64,000 nucleotides of DNA from Clostridia bacterium (lineage in GTDB: Bacteria; Bacillota; Clostridia; Christensenellales; Borkfalkiaceae), in NCBI GenBank assembly GCA_900770945.1, contig CAAGME010000022.1, positions 53,783 through 117,782 on the forward strand. Direction: 5' to 3'. The notes under the pieces are model-generated. The model was not told the origin of the DNA. It did not search any database and was given only the letters and a program-made list of their open reading frames with translations. Positions within the stretch are counted from its first letter, which is position 1, and the number at the start of each line of letters is the position of its first letter. Position numbers and translations under genes: made by a program. Below, one piece after another: positions 38,170 to 45,943 of the stretch.

Positions 38170-38942
38170 TGTTCTTCGCCCCTTAACACCCCGCGATAAG
38201 TTTCCTCTGCCGCGGAAATATTCTTTGTGCATTTAAGTAGGTAAAACGGCACCTTTTCGAAAAGAATGCTCACAAGTTCCAAAAACTTTTCGCCTTGAGC
38301 TTCGTTTTCCGGGTAAAGTATCTGATTGCCTAAGCACGAAAGCACGCGGAAAAAATCTTTTTCTCTTTTTACCTCGTCTTTTTCGCCTCGCGTTAAAATA
38401 ACAACGCCTTTAAGCGGCGCGCTTACGTTTGCGCCCAAGTCGTGCTTGCCGTTCCAGGGATTGCCGTAAATTTTAAAAATTCCCTCGTCCTCAAAATATC
38501 TCACGAACGGCTTATCGTCGTTTATATAGCTTATTTTATCGCCCAGAAGCTCGTTTAACAGCCGCGCGTGCGTAGATTTGCCCGTGCCGCTTTTCGCCGC
38601 GAAAGCGTACCCGCCGCCCTCGTACAAAAGCGACGAGCAATGGAACAAAAACCCGTTGTAACAATCGATGAGCTTGTTCGATATTATCTTCAATATCGCA
38701 AGATTCTCCTTATACCATGCGGGCGCGGCGGAATCGGGGTCCACCGCTAATATATCCTCTTCCGACGGGTAAACTTCGAAGTCGAAAGTTTCCGTTTCCG
38801 CTTTGTACGGTTCGAGCATTTTATAGCTATACGGGTAACGACAGCCTATCTTTATGTCGATATCGGCAAGGCGATAAACCGCCGCTTTCCGAGGCTCTTT
38901 CGACGGCAAAATATTCTCTGTTTTCGTTTTTTCGTCGGTCAT
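38166..38942 (-). CDS. HPr-kinase-related serine kinase-like protein
   Basis: A 258-residue protein with the HprK C-terminal fold. Walker A is AAKSGTGKSTHARLL (about residues 115-128), followed by the acidic pair YINDDKPF and GNPWNGKHDLGAN, which in HprK-like proteins contacts phosphate and substrate. It lacks the HprK N-terminal domain, so it is not the catabolite-control enzyme. Such kinases occur with PqqD-like proteins in some RiPP clusters, for example the lasso-peptide kinases. ATG 38942 is preferred over a TTG at 38948 because GGGG lies 9 nt before it. First gene of a five-gene operon with its own promoter. Confidence 0.82.
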   Translation of the reverse strand: MTDEKTKTENILPSKEPRKAAVYRLADIDIKIGCRYPYSYKMLEPYKAETETFDFEVYPSEEDILAVDPDSAAPAWYKENLAILKIISNKLIDCYNGFLFHCSSLLYEGGGYAFAAKSGTGKSTHARLLNELLGDKISYINDDKPFVRYFEDEGIFKIYGNPWNGKHDLGANVSAPLKGVVILTRGEKDEVKREKDFFRVLSCLGNQILYPENEAQGEKFLELVSILFEKVPFYLLKCTKNISAAEETYRGVLRGEEQ

Positions 38943-38994
38943 TGACAAATTCCCCTTTCAAACGAGCTAACGCATATTAACGTTTACTTAAAAC

Positions 38995-39023
38995 AGTATA
39001 CCATTTTTTAAGGCTTAGGTCAA
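38995..39023 (-). promoter_or_regulatory. promoter of the kinase-ABC-PqqD-peptidase-thioesterase operon
   Basis: On the minus strand TTGACC (39018-39023) and TATACT (38995-39000) are 17 bp apart. The predicted leader is about 45 nt, too short to hide a precursor peptide gene. Confidence 0.8.
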
Positions 39024-39052
39024 TACAAAAAATAAAAATAACCCGCTAAACG

Positions 39053-39099
39053 CAAAAAAATTCCGCAAAGCCTGTTAAAAAAGCTTAAACGGAATGTTT
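39053..39099 (-). terminator. terminator of the Na/Pi cotransporter gene
   Basis: On the minus strand ATTCCGTTTAAGC pairs imperfectly with GGCTTTGCGGAAT and is followed by TTTTTTT (plus 39054-39060 is all A). Confidence 0.85.
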
Positions 39100-39159
39100 T
39101 TACGTTAAAATCAAAGCCTAATCGGTCGCGCGTTTTAACCGGACGGGCGAAAAGAAAGA

Positions 39160-40782
39160 CTAATCGCGGCTGTGCGCTATGTAAGTGATATGGTCGCCCA
39201 ATCTTTCGAGGTTGGAAACCATATTGATGAACACGCTCGAAGACTCGGGGCGGCAAGTGCCGTCGTTGAGCCTTTGAATATGCCCGTCGATAAGGGTTTT
39301 CTTCGTCGCGTCGATGCCTTCCTCCACCGCGTCTATTTCGGGGAGCAAAGCTCTGTCGCCGCCGAGCATTACCTCGCGGGTAAGCCCGTAAAGTTCCTTT
39401 ATCTTATCGACCATAACTTCAAGCTCGCTAAGTACCGTGTCGGAAAATTCAAGTTTGTTTTCTATCTCGCGGTTAGTATACTTGGTGAAGTTGTCGGCTA
39501 TTTCGGAAATTCTCATAATGTCGCCCACGTTGTTGTGGATATCGGAAACGACGCGCTCTTCTTTAAGTTTGCTCATCGCCGCGACTTTAATGAGGTAGTC
39601 TATTATGTTTTGAGAAAGGTCGTTTGTTTTATCTATTTCCTTTTTAATCGTCGGAACGTAATCCATGCTGCGTTCTCTGAACGCCTTATACGAAAGAAGA
39701 AACGCTTCCATAGACTTATCGAGAAGTCTTACCGTTTCCTTTTCTATCTGCGAGATGGCAAGAGAAGCGGAGGAAAGCATACGGTCGTCGAGAAAAGTGC
39801 CTTCGTCGACGGGCTTGAACGCCGGCTTTTCTCTGACGATAAACTCCGAAAGTTTGACGAAGAAGTTCGATATCGGCAAGAAAAGCAATGTGCAAGTCAC
39901 GTTGAAAAACGTGTGGAACATCGCAATCTGAGTTGCCGGAACTGTAAACCAGGACTTAAACGTCGCTTCCATAAACTGCGGGAAAGGTATTAAAATACAG
40001 AAGAACACGAGCGAGCCGAGAGTGTTGAACAAAAGGTGAATGACGCCCGCCCTTTTCGCGTTGGTGCTTGCGCCTATCGTGGACATCATCGCCGTTACGC
40101 ACGAACCTATGTTTGTGCCGAGAATGAAGAACAACACTTCGTTGCCGCCCGAACCTATCGTAAGCCCGCCGCTCACCATGGCGATTATTATAGACGTGGT
40201 AGCCGAACTCGACTGGACGAGCGCGGTTAACACTATACCTACCAAAAAGAGTAAAAACGGGTTGGTTATCGATTCTAAAAACGGCTGAACGAGCATTTGA
40301 TTGTCTTTCATTGCCGAACTCATCATCCATAACCCTATAAAAACAAGACCTAACCCGGCAAGGATATGCCCTATCTTTTTAATATTGTCCCGCTTGGCTA
40401 TCATAGCCATCATTATTCCGACAAACGAAAGTATCTGAATATACTTTGTAAAATCGAATTCGCTCAACGCCGCTATCTGCGCGGTAATCGTCGTACCGAT
40501 GTTCGCGCCCATTATCATTGCGGCGGCTTGTTGCAGGCTCATTAAGCCGACGTTTACAAAACCTACTATCAAAACGGTCGTAACACCCGAGCTTTGTATA
40601 AGCGCGGTCGTTATCGTTCCTATTCCGACGTTGACAAGCTTTTTGTTGCCCGTCTTGTTGAAAAGCGTTTTTATTCCGCCCGTCGCGAGCTGTTCTATGT
40701 TGGACGTAAGCAGACTTACGCCTATCAAAAACACCCCCGTACCGGCAAACACTTTAGCGAAAAACAGCAAAATTTCTTGCAT
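39160..40782 (-). CDS. Na/Pi cotransporter family protein with PhoU-like C-terminus
   Basis: A 540-residue membrane protein. Two inverted Na_Pi_cotrans repeats carry the paired signatures TTALIQSSGVTTVLIVG (about residue 60) and LTALVQSSSATTSIIIAMV (about 190), with eight or nine membrane segments up to about residue 310. From about 345 the soluble part is helical and PhoU-like (ISEIADNFTKYTN, VSNLERLGDHITYIAHS). Such YjbB/NptA-like proteins move phosphate, probably outward or as a regulator of phosphate flux. GGAGA lies 4 nt before ATG 40782. Two 20-bp direct repeats overlap its predicted transcription start. Confidence 0.93.
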   Translation of the reverse strand: MQEILLFFAKVFAGTGVFLIGVSLLTSNIEQLATGGIKTLFNKTGNKKLVNVGIGTITTALIQSSGVTTVLIVGFVNVGLMSLQQAAAMIMGANIGTTITAQIAALSEFDFTKYIQILSFVGIMMAMIAKRDNIKKIGHILAGLGLVFIGLWMMSSAMKDNQMLVQPFLESITNPFLLFLVGIVLTALVQSSSATTSIIIAMVSGGLTIGSGGNEVLFFILGTNIGSCVTAMMSTIGASTNAKRAGVIHLLFNTLGSLVFFCILIPFPQFMEATFKSWFTVPATQIAMFHTFFNVTCTLLFLPISNFFVKLSEFIVREKPAFKPVDEGTFLDDRMLSSASLAISQIEKETVRLLDKSMEAFLLSYKAFRERSMDYVPTIKKEIDKTNDLSQNIIDYLIKVAAMSKLKEERVVSDIHNNVGDIMRISEIADNFTKYTNREIENKLEFSDTVLSELEVMVDKIKELYGLTREVMLGGDRALLPEIDAVEEGIDATKKTLIDGHIQRLNDGTCRPESSSVFINMVSNLERLGDHITYIAHSRD

Positions 40783-40892
40783 ATATCTCCTGTATGACTC
40801 AATAAAAAGTGTGAATGTTGTAGGAATTTTTCCTTTTTTTAATTATGTACTTGTTTTTATATGTTTAACGCTTTTGCTTTGTTATCGCCTGC

Positions 40893-40937
40893 GCTTATTT
40901 TCTCACCGTATAAGTAGGCTTATTTGCTCACCGTATA
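40893..40937 (-). promoter_or_regulatory. pair of 20-bp direct repeats at the Na/Pi promoter
   Basis: GCTTATTTTCTCACCGTATA (40893-40912) and GCTTATTTGCTCACCGTATA (40918-40937) differ at one base and have a 25-bp period. They begin just after the -10 box and span the predicted start site. Direct repeats at this position are a common operator layout. The rest of the gap 40783-41110 is AT-rich without a gene. Confidence 0.65.
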
Positions 40938-40939
40938 TG

Positions 40940-40969
40940 ATTATACAAAAAAAACAAGCTAAAAGTCAA
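40940..40969 (-). promoter_or_regulatory. promoter of the Na/Pi cotransporter gene
   Basis: On the minus strand TTGACT (40964-40969) and TATAAT (40940-40945) are 18 bp apart. The leader is about 150 nt. Confidence 0.75.
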
Positions 40970-41110
40970 CGCTCTTACCCCCGAAAACGAAAATTAGGCG
41001 AAGATTATTTTAAGTAAAGTGTTTTTTTTCTTCGTTTTTTTCTTTCTTTTTTTGCTTTTTACCGTAAAAAATATTAAGAAAACGCGATTAGCTTTCACAA
41101 AAAAACCGTC

Positions 41111-41233
41111 AAAAGGTGCAAACAATACGTTAAAAAACGTACCAAAAGGTGCAAATAACTCATTAAAAAAAGCATCAAAAGGTGCAAACAACTCATTAAA
41201 AAAAGCATCAAAAGGTGCAAACAATATAAAAAT
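41111..41233. repeat. 33-bp tandem repeat, four copies, upstream of the AAA ATPase gene
   Basis: AAAAGGTGCAAA starts at 41111, 41144, 41177 and 41210, a period of exactly 33 bp. The second and third units are nearly identical; the outer two have drifted. Because 33 is a multiple of three, both strands stay open through the array. It ends about 55 bp before the start of the ATPase gene. Confidence 0.85.
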
Positions 41234-41290
41234 TCCTTGCAAAATCGAGGAAAATAGTATATAATATTTTTATCGATAAAGGAGGAAACT

Positions 41291-42649
41291 ATGGAAAGAC
41301 TCGCAATAAGTAAGCTTGTAAGCTGGAACAAAGCCTCGGACAGAAAGCCTTTGATAGTGTGGGGCGCAAGGCAGGTCGGCAAAACGTACCTTGTGAAAGA
41401 CATTTTCGCCGAACAATATTACAAGGACAAATATGTGTATATCGATTTAAAGGTCGAGGACGATATTTGCGACTTCTGCTTTAAGACGGCAAACGCCGCA
41501 AAAATAATAGAATTTATTTCTTTAAGAAAAGGCGTAGACATAGACGAAAACACGCTTTTGATTTTCGACGAAGTGCAGGAATGCCCGAACGTTATATCCG
41601 CGCTCAAATACTTTTGCCAGGATTATAGGCAAGTGCCTGTTATAGCAACGGGGTCTATGGTAAGAATAAAGCTTCAACGCGAAGCGGCTAAGCGCGGCGG
41701 CGCAAATGCAAAATTTCTTTTTCCCGTCGGCAAAATCAATCAAATAACCGTTTACCCTCTCACGTTCGAAGAATTCTTACTCAACGACAACAAACCGTTA
41801 TTCAGAAAGATAAAAACCGCTTACGAAACGAAAACCCCGCTCGAAGCGAGCATTCACGAACTCGGTTTGGAGCAAACGTACAAATATCTGCTTGTCGGCG
41901 GTATGCCCGAAGCGGTAAACGCGTATATCACTAAAAAAAGCTTGTTTGCCGCGGCAAAAATTCTTACGGATTTATACGACAACTACCTTGCCGACATGGA
42001 ACTTTATCAGGCAAGCCGCGAAGCGATTTTGCGTTCGCGTGCGTTGTTTGGCAATATCTACAAAGAATTGAACAAAGAATCCAAAAACTTTTCGCCGGGT
42101 CTTATCGAAGAAAAAAGCAAAACGCGCGACTTTGCCACCGCCATCGATTGGCTCACGACGGCGCATATAGTAAACAGGTCTTATCAACTTAAAGAACATG
42201 TCACCATGCCGCTCATACAGGACAACGAAAACAATTTCAGGCTTTACCTTGCGGATATAGGAATGTTTTCGTATCAAAGCGGAATAAACGCCTCGTCTTT
42301 CGTTTCGCCGGATAAGGAAAACATGCTTTCCGGAATATTTTTTGAAAACTTCGTCGCTAACGAACTGACGGCGAAAGGAATAAAACTTTTTTACTGGAAA
42401 GGCAAAGCTTCTTCGGAACTTGAATTTTTGACGGAATCAAACAACAAGCTGTACCCTATCGACGTAAAAAAAGGCAAAGGAATGTTAAATTCGCTCGAAA
42501 AATTCGGCTTTCACAACAAATTCGAATTTGCCGTTAAAATTTCGCGCAACAATTACGGTTTTGACGAAAGCAAAAAGCTTTTGACAATTCCTTTCTATTT
42601 CGCCTCTTTTTTAGCCGAAGACCTTGCAAACGGCACACTCTCCGTTTAG
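41291..42649 (+). CDS. AAA-family ATPase with DUF4143 domain
   Basis: A 452-residue cytosolic protein. An AAA_14 domain fills the first about 160 residues: Walker A WGARQVGKTYLV and Walker B TLLIFDEVQEC, followed by a sensor-like PVIATGS. The C-terminal DUF4143 domain ends with a PD-(D/E)XK-like strand pattern (YWKGKASSELEFL, YPIDVKKGKG). Such proteins are very common, often multi-copy, in gut anaerobes; their role is unknown. AGGAGG lies just before ATG 41291. A 33-bp tandem repeat and an AT-rich gap precede it. Confidence 0.92.
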   Translation: MERLAISKLVSWNKASDRKPLIVWGARQVGKTYLVKDIFAEQYYKDKYVYIDLKVEDDICDFCFKTANAAKIIEFISLRKGVDIDENTLLIFDEVQECPNVISALKYFCQDYRQVPVIATGSMVRIKLQREAAKRGGANAKFLFPVGKINQITVYPLTFEEFLLNDNKPLFRKIKTAYETKTPLEASIHELGLEQTYKYLLVGGMPEAVNAYITKKSLFAAAKILTDLYDNYLADMELYQASREAILRSRALFGNIYKELNKESKNFSPGLIEEKSKTRDFATAIDWLTTAHIVNRSYQLKEHVTMPLIQDNENNFRLYLADIGMFSYQSGINASSFVSPDKENMLSGIFFENFVANELTAKGIKLFYWKGKASSELEFLTESNNKLYPIDVKKGKGMLNSLEKFGFHNKFEFAVKISRNNYGFDESKKLLTIPFYFASFLAEDLANGTLSV

Positions 42650-42670
42650 CTTTTTGCCTCTGCTAAACGC

Positions 42671-42699
42671 TTTACAAATTAGAAAAAACGGAGTATAAT
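42671..42699 (+). promoter_or_regulatory. promoter of the DUF1622 gene
   Basis: TTTACA (42671-42676) and TATAAT (42694-42699) are 17 bp apart, about 31 bp before ATG 42731. Confidence 0.75.
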
Positions 42700-42730
42700 C
42701 GTTTTAAACTTCATTATACGGGCGGCAAAA

Positions 42731-43090
42731 ATGGAATTATACGCTAAGATAGAAGAAATTTTTTATTTAATCGTCAACTACTGCATACTTTTTATAGAAC
42801 TCGTGGGCGTGAGCGTACTCGTGTACACGATAGTAAAATCCGTAATAGCTCTCTTTAAAAAGACCCCTCGACTAAGGCTCGACTTAGCCGAAGGCATCGC
42901 GCTTTCGCTCGAATTCAAAATGGGCGGCGAGCTTTTGAGAACGGTCGTGGTGCGAGAATGGAAAGAACTCGTAATATTAGGCGCGATAATCTTAATGCGC
43001 GCGGCGATGACCTTCCTTATTCAATGGGAAATAAAGAACGAGAAAAAAGAAAACGCCGTTCTAAAAAACGACGAAAACAAAACGATGTGA
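42731..43090 (+). CDS. DUF1622 membrane protein
   Basis: A 119-residue protein with a first membrane segment at about residues 12-38 (LIVNYCILFIELVGVSVLVYTI), the conserved amphipathic stretch LRLDLAEGIALSLEFKMGGELLRTVVVREW, and a second membrane segment (LVILGAIILMRAAMTFLI). This order is typical of DUF1622, small inner-membrane proteins of unknown role found in many bacteria. It has its own promoter and terminator and no functional partner nearby. Confidence 0.88.
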   Translation: MELYAKIEEIFYLIVNYCILFIELVGVSVLVYTIVKSVIALFKKTPRLRLDLAEGIALSLEFKMGGELLRTVVVREWKELVILGAIILMRAAMTFLIQWEIKNEKKENAVLKNDENKTM

Positions 43091-43107
43091 TTTTTTTATC
43101 GGCGCAG

Positions 43108-43140
43108 AAAAAAGTTAGTCCTTATCGACTAACTTTTTTG
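43108..43140 (+). terminator. terminator of the DUF1622 gene
   Basis: AAAAAAGTTAGTC (43108-43120) pairs perfectly with GACTAACTTTTTT (43127-43139). Confidence 0.92.
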
Positions 43141-43220
43141 TTTTGTCGCTAAAAATTTTTAACGGCGAAATTCAAATTAACGACTATAAATATCGATTTA
43201 TTGTCAATAATTTGAGAACA

Positions 43221-43259
43221 AAAAAAATACGAGGGGTGCGGATTTTTCCGCAGCCCTCG
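43221..43259 (-). terminator. terminator of the lipoprotein operon
   Basis: CGAGGGGTGCGGA (43230-43242) pairs with TCCGCAGCCCTCG (43247-43259) with one mismatch; the plus strand has a run of A at 43221-43227, giving a U tract on the minus strand. Confidence 0.88.
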
Positions 43260-43271
43260 CTTTCTTGTGAA

Positions 43272-45881
43272 TTAGTTTAATTCTTCGATTTTTTTGAAAT
43301 CGTAATTTTGTTCCGACCATGCGCCACTACTGCCGTATTGAGCGTCGCCGTACGAATCGATTGAGTAAAGCGAAGCCGGAATATATACAACGAGCTTTCT
43401 TCCCGTTCCGAACATCCCGGATGCCACCCAACCGGCGTTGCCGGAGACTTCCGTTTCGCTTCTTAAAACGATGTATTTAAGATTAGTCATTCCGGAAAAA
43501 GCATTGGTGCCGATTTTTTTAACGGTAGAAGCAAAGTCAATAGAAACTATACCGGTCTTGTTTTTAAAAACTTTACTTCCGATAGCTTCTATACCCATTG
43601 CCTCGGTAATGACTACGTTCATTGCCGTTCCGTTGTACTTGGTCAACGTTTTTACGCCGTTCACGTCCTCTATAACAAATTCGTTTACGGGTGTTTCGGC
43701 TTTCCATATAGCTTTAATAACTATCGTTTCGCCCGGGTTAGCCATATAAGATTTGCCTGCTGCATAGGTATTTGTTTCTTTATCGCCTATCTGCCATTTG
43801 TCGAAAACATACCCCGCGGGAGCCGTAAAAGCGGTAGCCGACGGCAAAATTACTTTGTACATTCCGCTGTTAGTATTATAGGTCATTTCAACAACGGGGT
43901 CTGCGCCGCTTCCGCCGTTCTTATCGAAAGCGACGGTCGGCTTTTCGGGTTCGGTCGGTGCTACCGTGCCGAAGATATAAGTCTTGCCGTTGTAGGTTAT
44001 AGCAATGTTTATCGCGTTATTTTCTACCGTGCCGGCAGCAGTTATGTTTCCGCTCAATTTAAGAGTCGTTCCCGTTATAGTGTAAGAGAAAGTTACTTCT
44101 ACATCGGATTCCGTAGCTTCCACATAATAATAAAACTTACCGTTCGCGTAGCTTCCCTCTCTCGAATCGGGAAGAATAATCGTAGCCGTATAATCGTTAG
44201 AGTATGCGACCAACCGATAGCTCGGTTCTTGCTCCCAGAAAGCAATAAAAATTACGTTCTTAGCGGGCATAACGTATTCGGCTCCGCCTGCCATAAGGTT
44301 ATCGCCCTTCGTATTGTCAGCCCAGCCTTTAAAGATATAACCGGGATAGGTGAAGGGATTTTCGGGAAGCACGATTTTCGCGCCGGCGGCGGCGTTTTCC
44401 ATAACGGGCAAATCTCCGGTTATTTGATTAAGCACGTCATCGTTCCAAGTCGGAGCTTTTCTGAAAGAAATTTTATACGTTACTTCGATTACTTCCTTTT
44501 CCCATACGGCTACGAGGTTCGTTTCTTTTTTCGGAACAATGTACTCGTCCGGCTGATACGTCGCTGTCCCGTCCGTCCAACCTTTGAAAGTATACCCCTC
44601 TCTCGTCGGCTTAACGGAAGAAAGCTTTACTCTATACCCCGCCCACTGAGTTTCGGGAGCGGTCCCTTCCACCCCTTCGCCGAGGCTGTAAGTTATCTTA
44701 TACTGATATTTTGCGTAAAGCGTGATATTGCTTGTTACGGGGGTAGTAAAGTCGTATTCCGCACCCTCTTCGTCCGTCCAGAAGCGGAAAGTCTTGCCGT
44801 TGTCGATAGTCGGGTCGGTTGAGGGCTTTGCAACGGTTCTTCCCTTTTCTACTTCGACCGTCCAGGTTTTTGGTTCGTCCGCGTTGTTAGGGTCGAAAGT
44901 TACAACGCATTTTTCAGTTTCCTTTTCCCATACGGCTACGAGGTCGAGCGAAGAGCTTATACCCCTAATCATGTCTCCTGCCGCATAGGTCGTTGTACCG
45001 TCCGTCCAGCCTTTAAAGATATAACCGGCTCTCGTCGGCTTGACGACAGAAAGCGTTGCTACGTAACCCGTCACCCACTGCATTTCGGGAGCGGTCCCTT
45101 CAACGCCTTCGCCGAGGCTGTAAGTTATTCTGTATTGATACTTTGCATAAAGCGTGATATCGCCCGTTACGGGAGTAGTAAAGTCATATTCCGCGCCGTC
45201 CTCGTCCGTCCAGTAACGGAAATATTTGCCGTTGTCGATAGTCGGGTCGGTTGCGGGTTTTTCAACGAGTTTACCCTCTTCTACTTCAACAGTCCAAGTT
45301 TCGCCCGCATTGTTCGGATCGAAAGTTACGGTATGCGTTACGATCGCCTTTTTCCAGACTGCGGTGAGAGTGACGGCGGCAAGCGGCATAACAAACTCGT
45401 CGCCCGCGGCGTGAGTCTTTTTCCCGTCCGTCCAGCCGACGAACGCATAACCATTATACACAAAGGTGTTTTCGGGCAAAATTACCGTTTCGCCCCATGC
45501 GCAAGAAGTCGTTAGGGGAGCTTCTCCCGTGGCTTCGTCCGCGCCGGCAGCAAAATCAAGCTTGTATTCGACTTTTTTCCACACCGCGCTCAATGTTACT
45601 TTGCGAGACGGAACGGTGTATTCCGCTCCCGCGGCATAAGTCTTTTCGCCGTCCGTCCAACCGCCGAAAACGTAATTTTCAAGCGTAAAGGGGTTTTCCG
45701 CAAGCGTAATCTTTGCGCCCGACGAATACTCGTTAGCGGCGGGGACTTCGCCTGTAGCGGCTTCGTTTCCTCTTGCGTAAGATACTTCGTAGCCGACTAC
45801 CATAATGTCACAGCCGGTAAAGGCTAAAGCGGTAGCGGAAACGAGAACGAGCGCAAGAATGAGTGTTGCTAATTTTTTCAT
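43272..45881 (-). CDS. lipoprotein with tandem InlB B-repeats and BspA-type leucine-rich region
   Basis: ATG 45881 follows GGAGGAG; the upstream extension is not supported. The 869-residue product starts with a lipoprotein signal peptide (LVSATALAFTGC, lipid cysteine near residue 24). About seven Listeria-Bacteroides type repeats follow, marked by GWTDG or W(T/A)D (GGWTDGEKTY, VGWTDGKKTH, KGWTDGTTTY, KGWTDGTATY, KGWADNTKGD). A unit of about 145 residues is duplicated in tandem. The C-terminal about 100 residues carry a BspA/LRR_5 segment (VFKNKTGIVSIDF, AFSGMTNLKYIVL). It is probably a cell-surface adhesin or carbohydrate-associated protein. It lies 62 bp downstream of another repeat lipoprotein, likely one transcript. 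Confidence 0.88.
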   Translation of the reverse strand: MKKLATLILALVLVSATALAFTGCDIMVVGYEVSYARGNEAATGEVPAANEYSSGAKITLAENPFTLENYVFGGWTDGEKTYAAGAEYTVPSRKVTLSAVWKKVEYKLDFAAGADEATGEAPLTTSCAWGETVILPENTFVYNGYAFVGWTDGKKTHAAGDEFVMPLAAVTLTAVWKKAIVTHTVTFDPNNAGETWTVEVEEGKLVEKPATDPTIDNGKYFRYWTDEDGAEYDFTTPVTGDITLYAKYQYRITYSLGEGVEGTAPEMQWVTGYVATLSVVKPTRAGYIFKGWTDGTTTYAAGDMIRGISSSLDLVAVWEKETEKCVVTFDPNNADEPKTWTVEVEKGRTVAKPSTDPTIDNGKTFRFWTDEEGAEYDFTTPVTSNITLYAKYQYKITYSLGEGVEGTAPETQWAGYRVKLSSVKPTREGYTFKGWTDGTATYQPDEYIVPKKETNLVAVWEKEVIEVTYKISFRKAPTWNDDVLNQITGDLPVMENAAAGAKIVLPENPFTYPGYIFKGWADNTKGDNLMAGGAEYVMPAKNVIFIAFWEQEPSYRLVAYSNDYTATIILPDSREGSYANGKFYYYVEATESDVEVTFSYTITGTTLKLSGNITAAGTVENNAINIAITYNGKTYIFGTVAPTEPEKPTVAFDKNGGSGADPVVEMTYNTNSGMYKVILPSATAFTAPAGYVFDKWQIGDKETNTYAAGKSYMANPGETIVIKAIWKAETPVNEFVIEDVNGVKTLTKYNGTAMNVVITEAMGIEAIGSKVFKNKTGIVSIDFASTVKKIGTNAFSGMTNLKYIVLRSETEVSGNAGWVASGMFGTGRKLVVYIPASLYSIDSYGDAQYGSSGAWSEQNYDFKKIEELN

Positions 45882-45943
45882 AAATGGTCTCCTCCGTTTA
45901 TTTTTTGCGGGTTGTCCGCATTTTTTTGATTTTAATGAGTTTA

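Noticed and set aside
35025..38942. Complete lasso-peptide cluster
   Set aside because: There is no asparagine-synthetase-like cyclase, no transglutaminase-like B2 protease and no recognisable precursor.
41019..41264. Open frame through the 33-bp repeat (KGANNSLKKAS repeats) and its minus-strand counterpart
   Set aside because: The period is a multiple of three, so any frame without a stop stays open in all copies; no ribosome site was seen and the N-terminus is a poly-Phe artefact of a T-rich stretch. A small repeat protein cannot be fully excluded.
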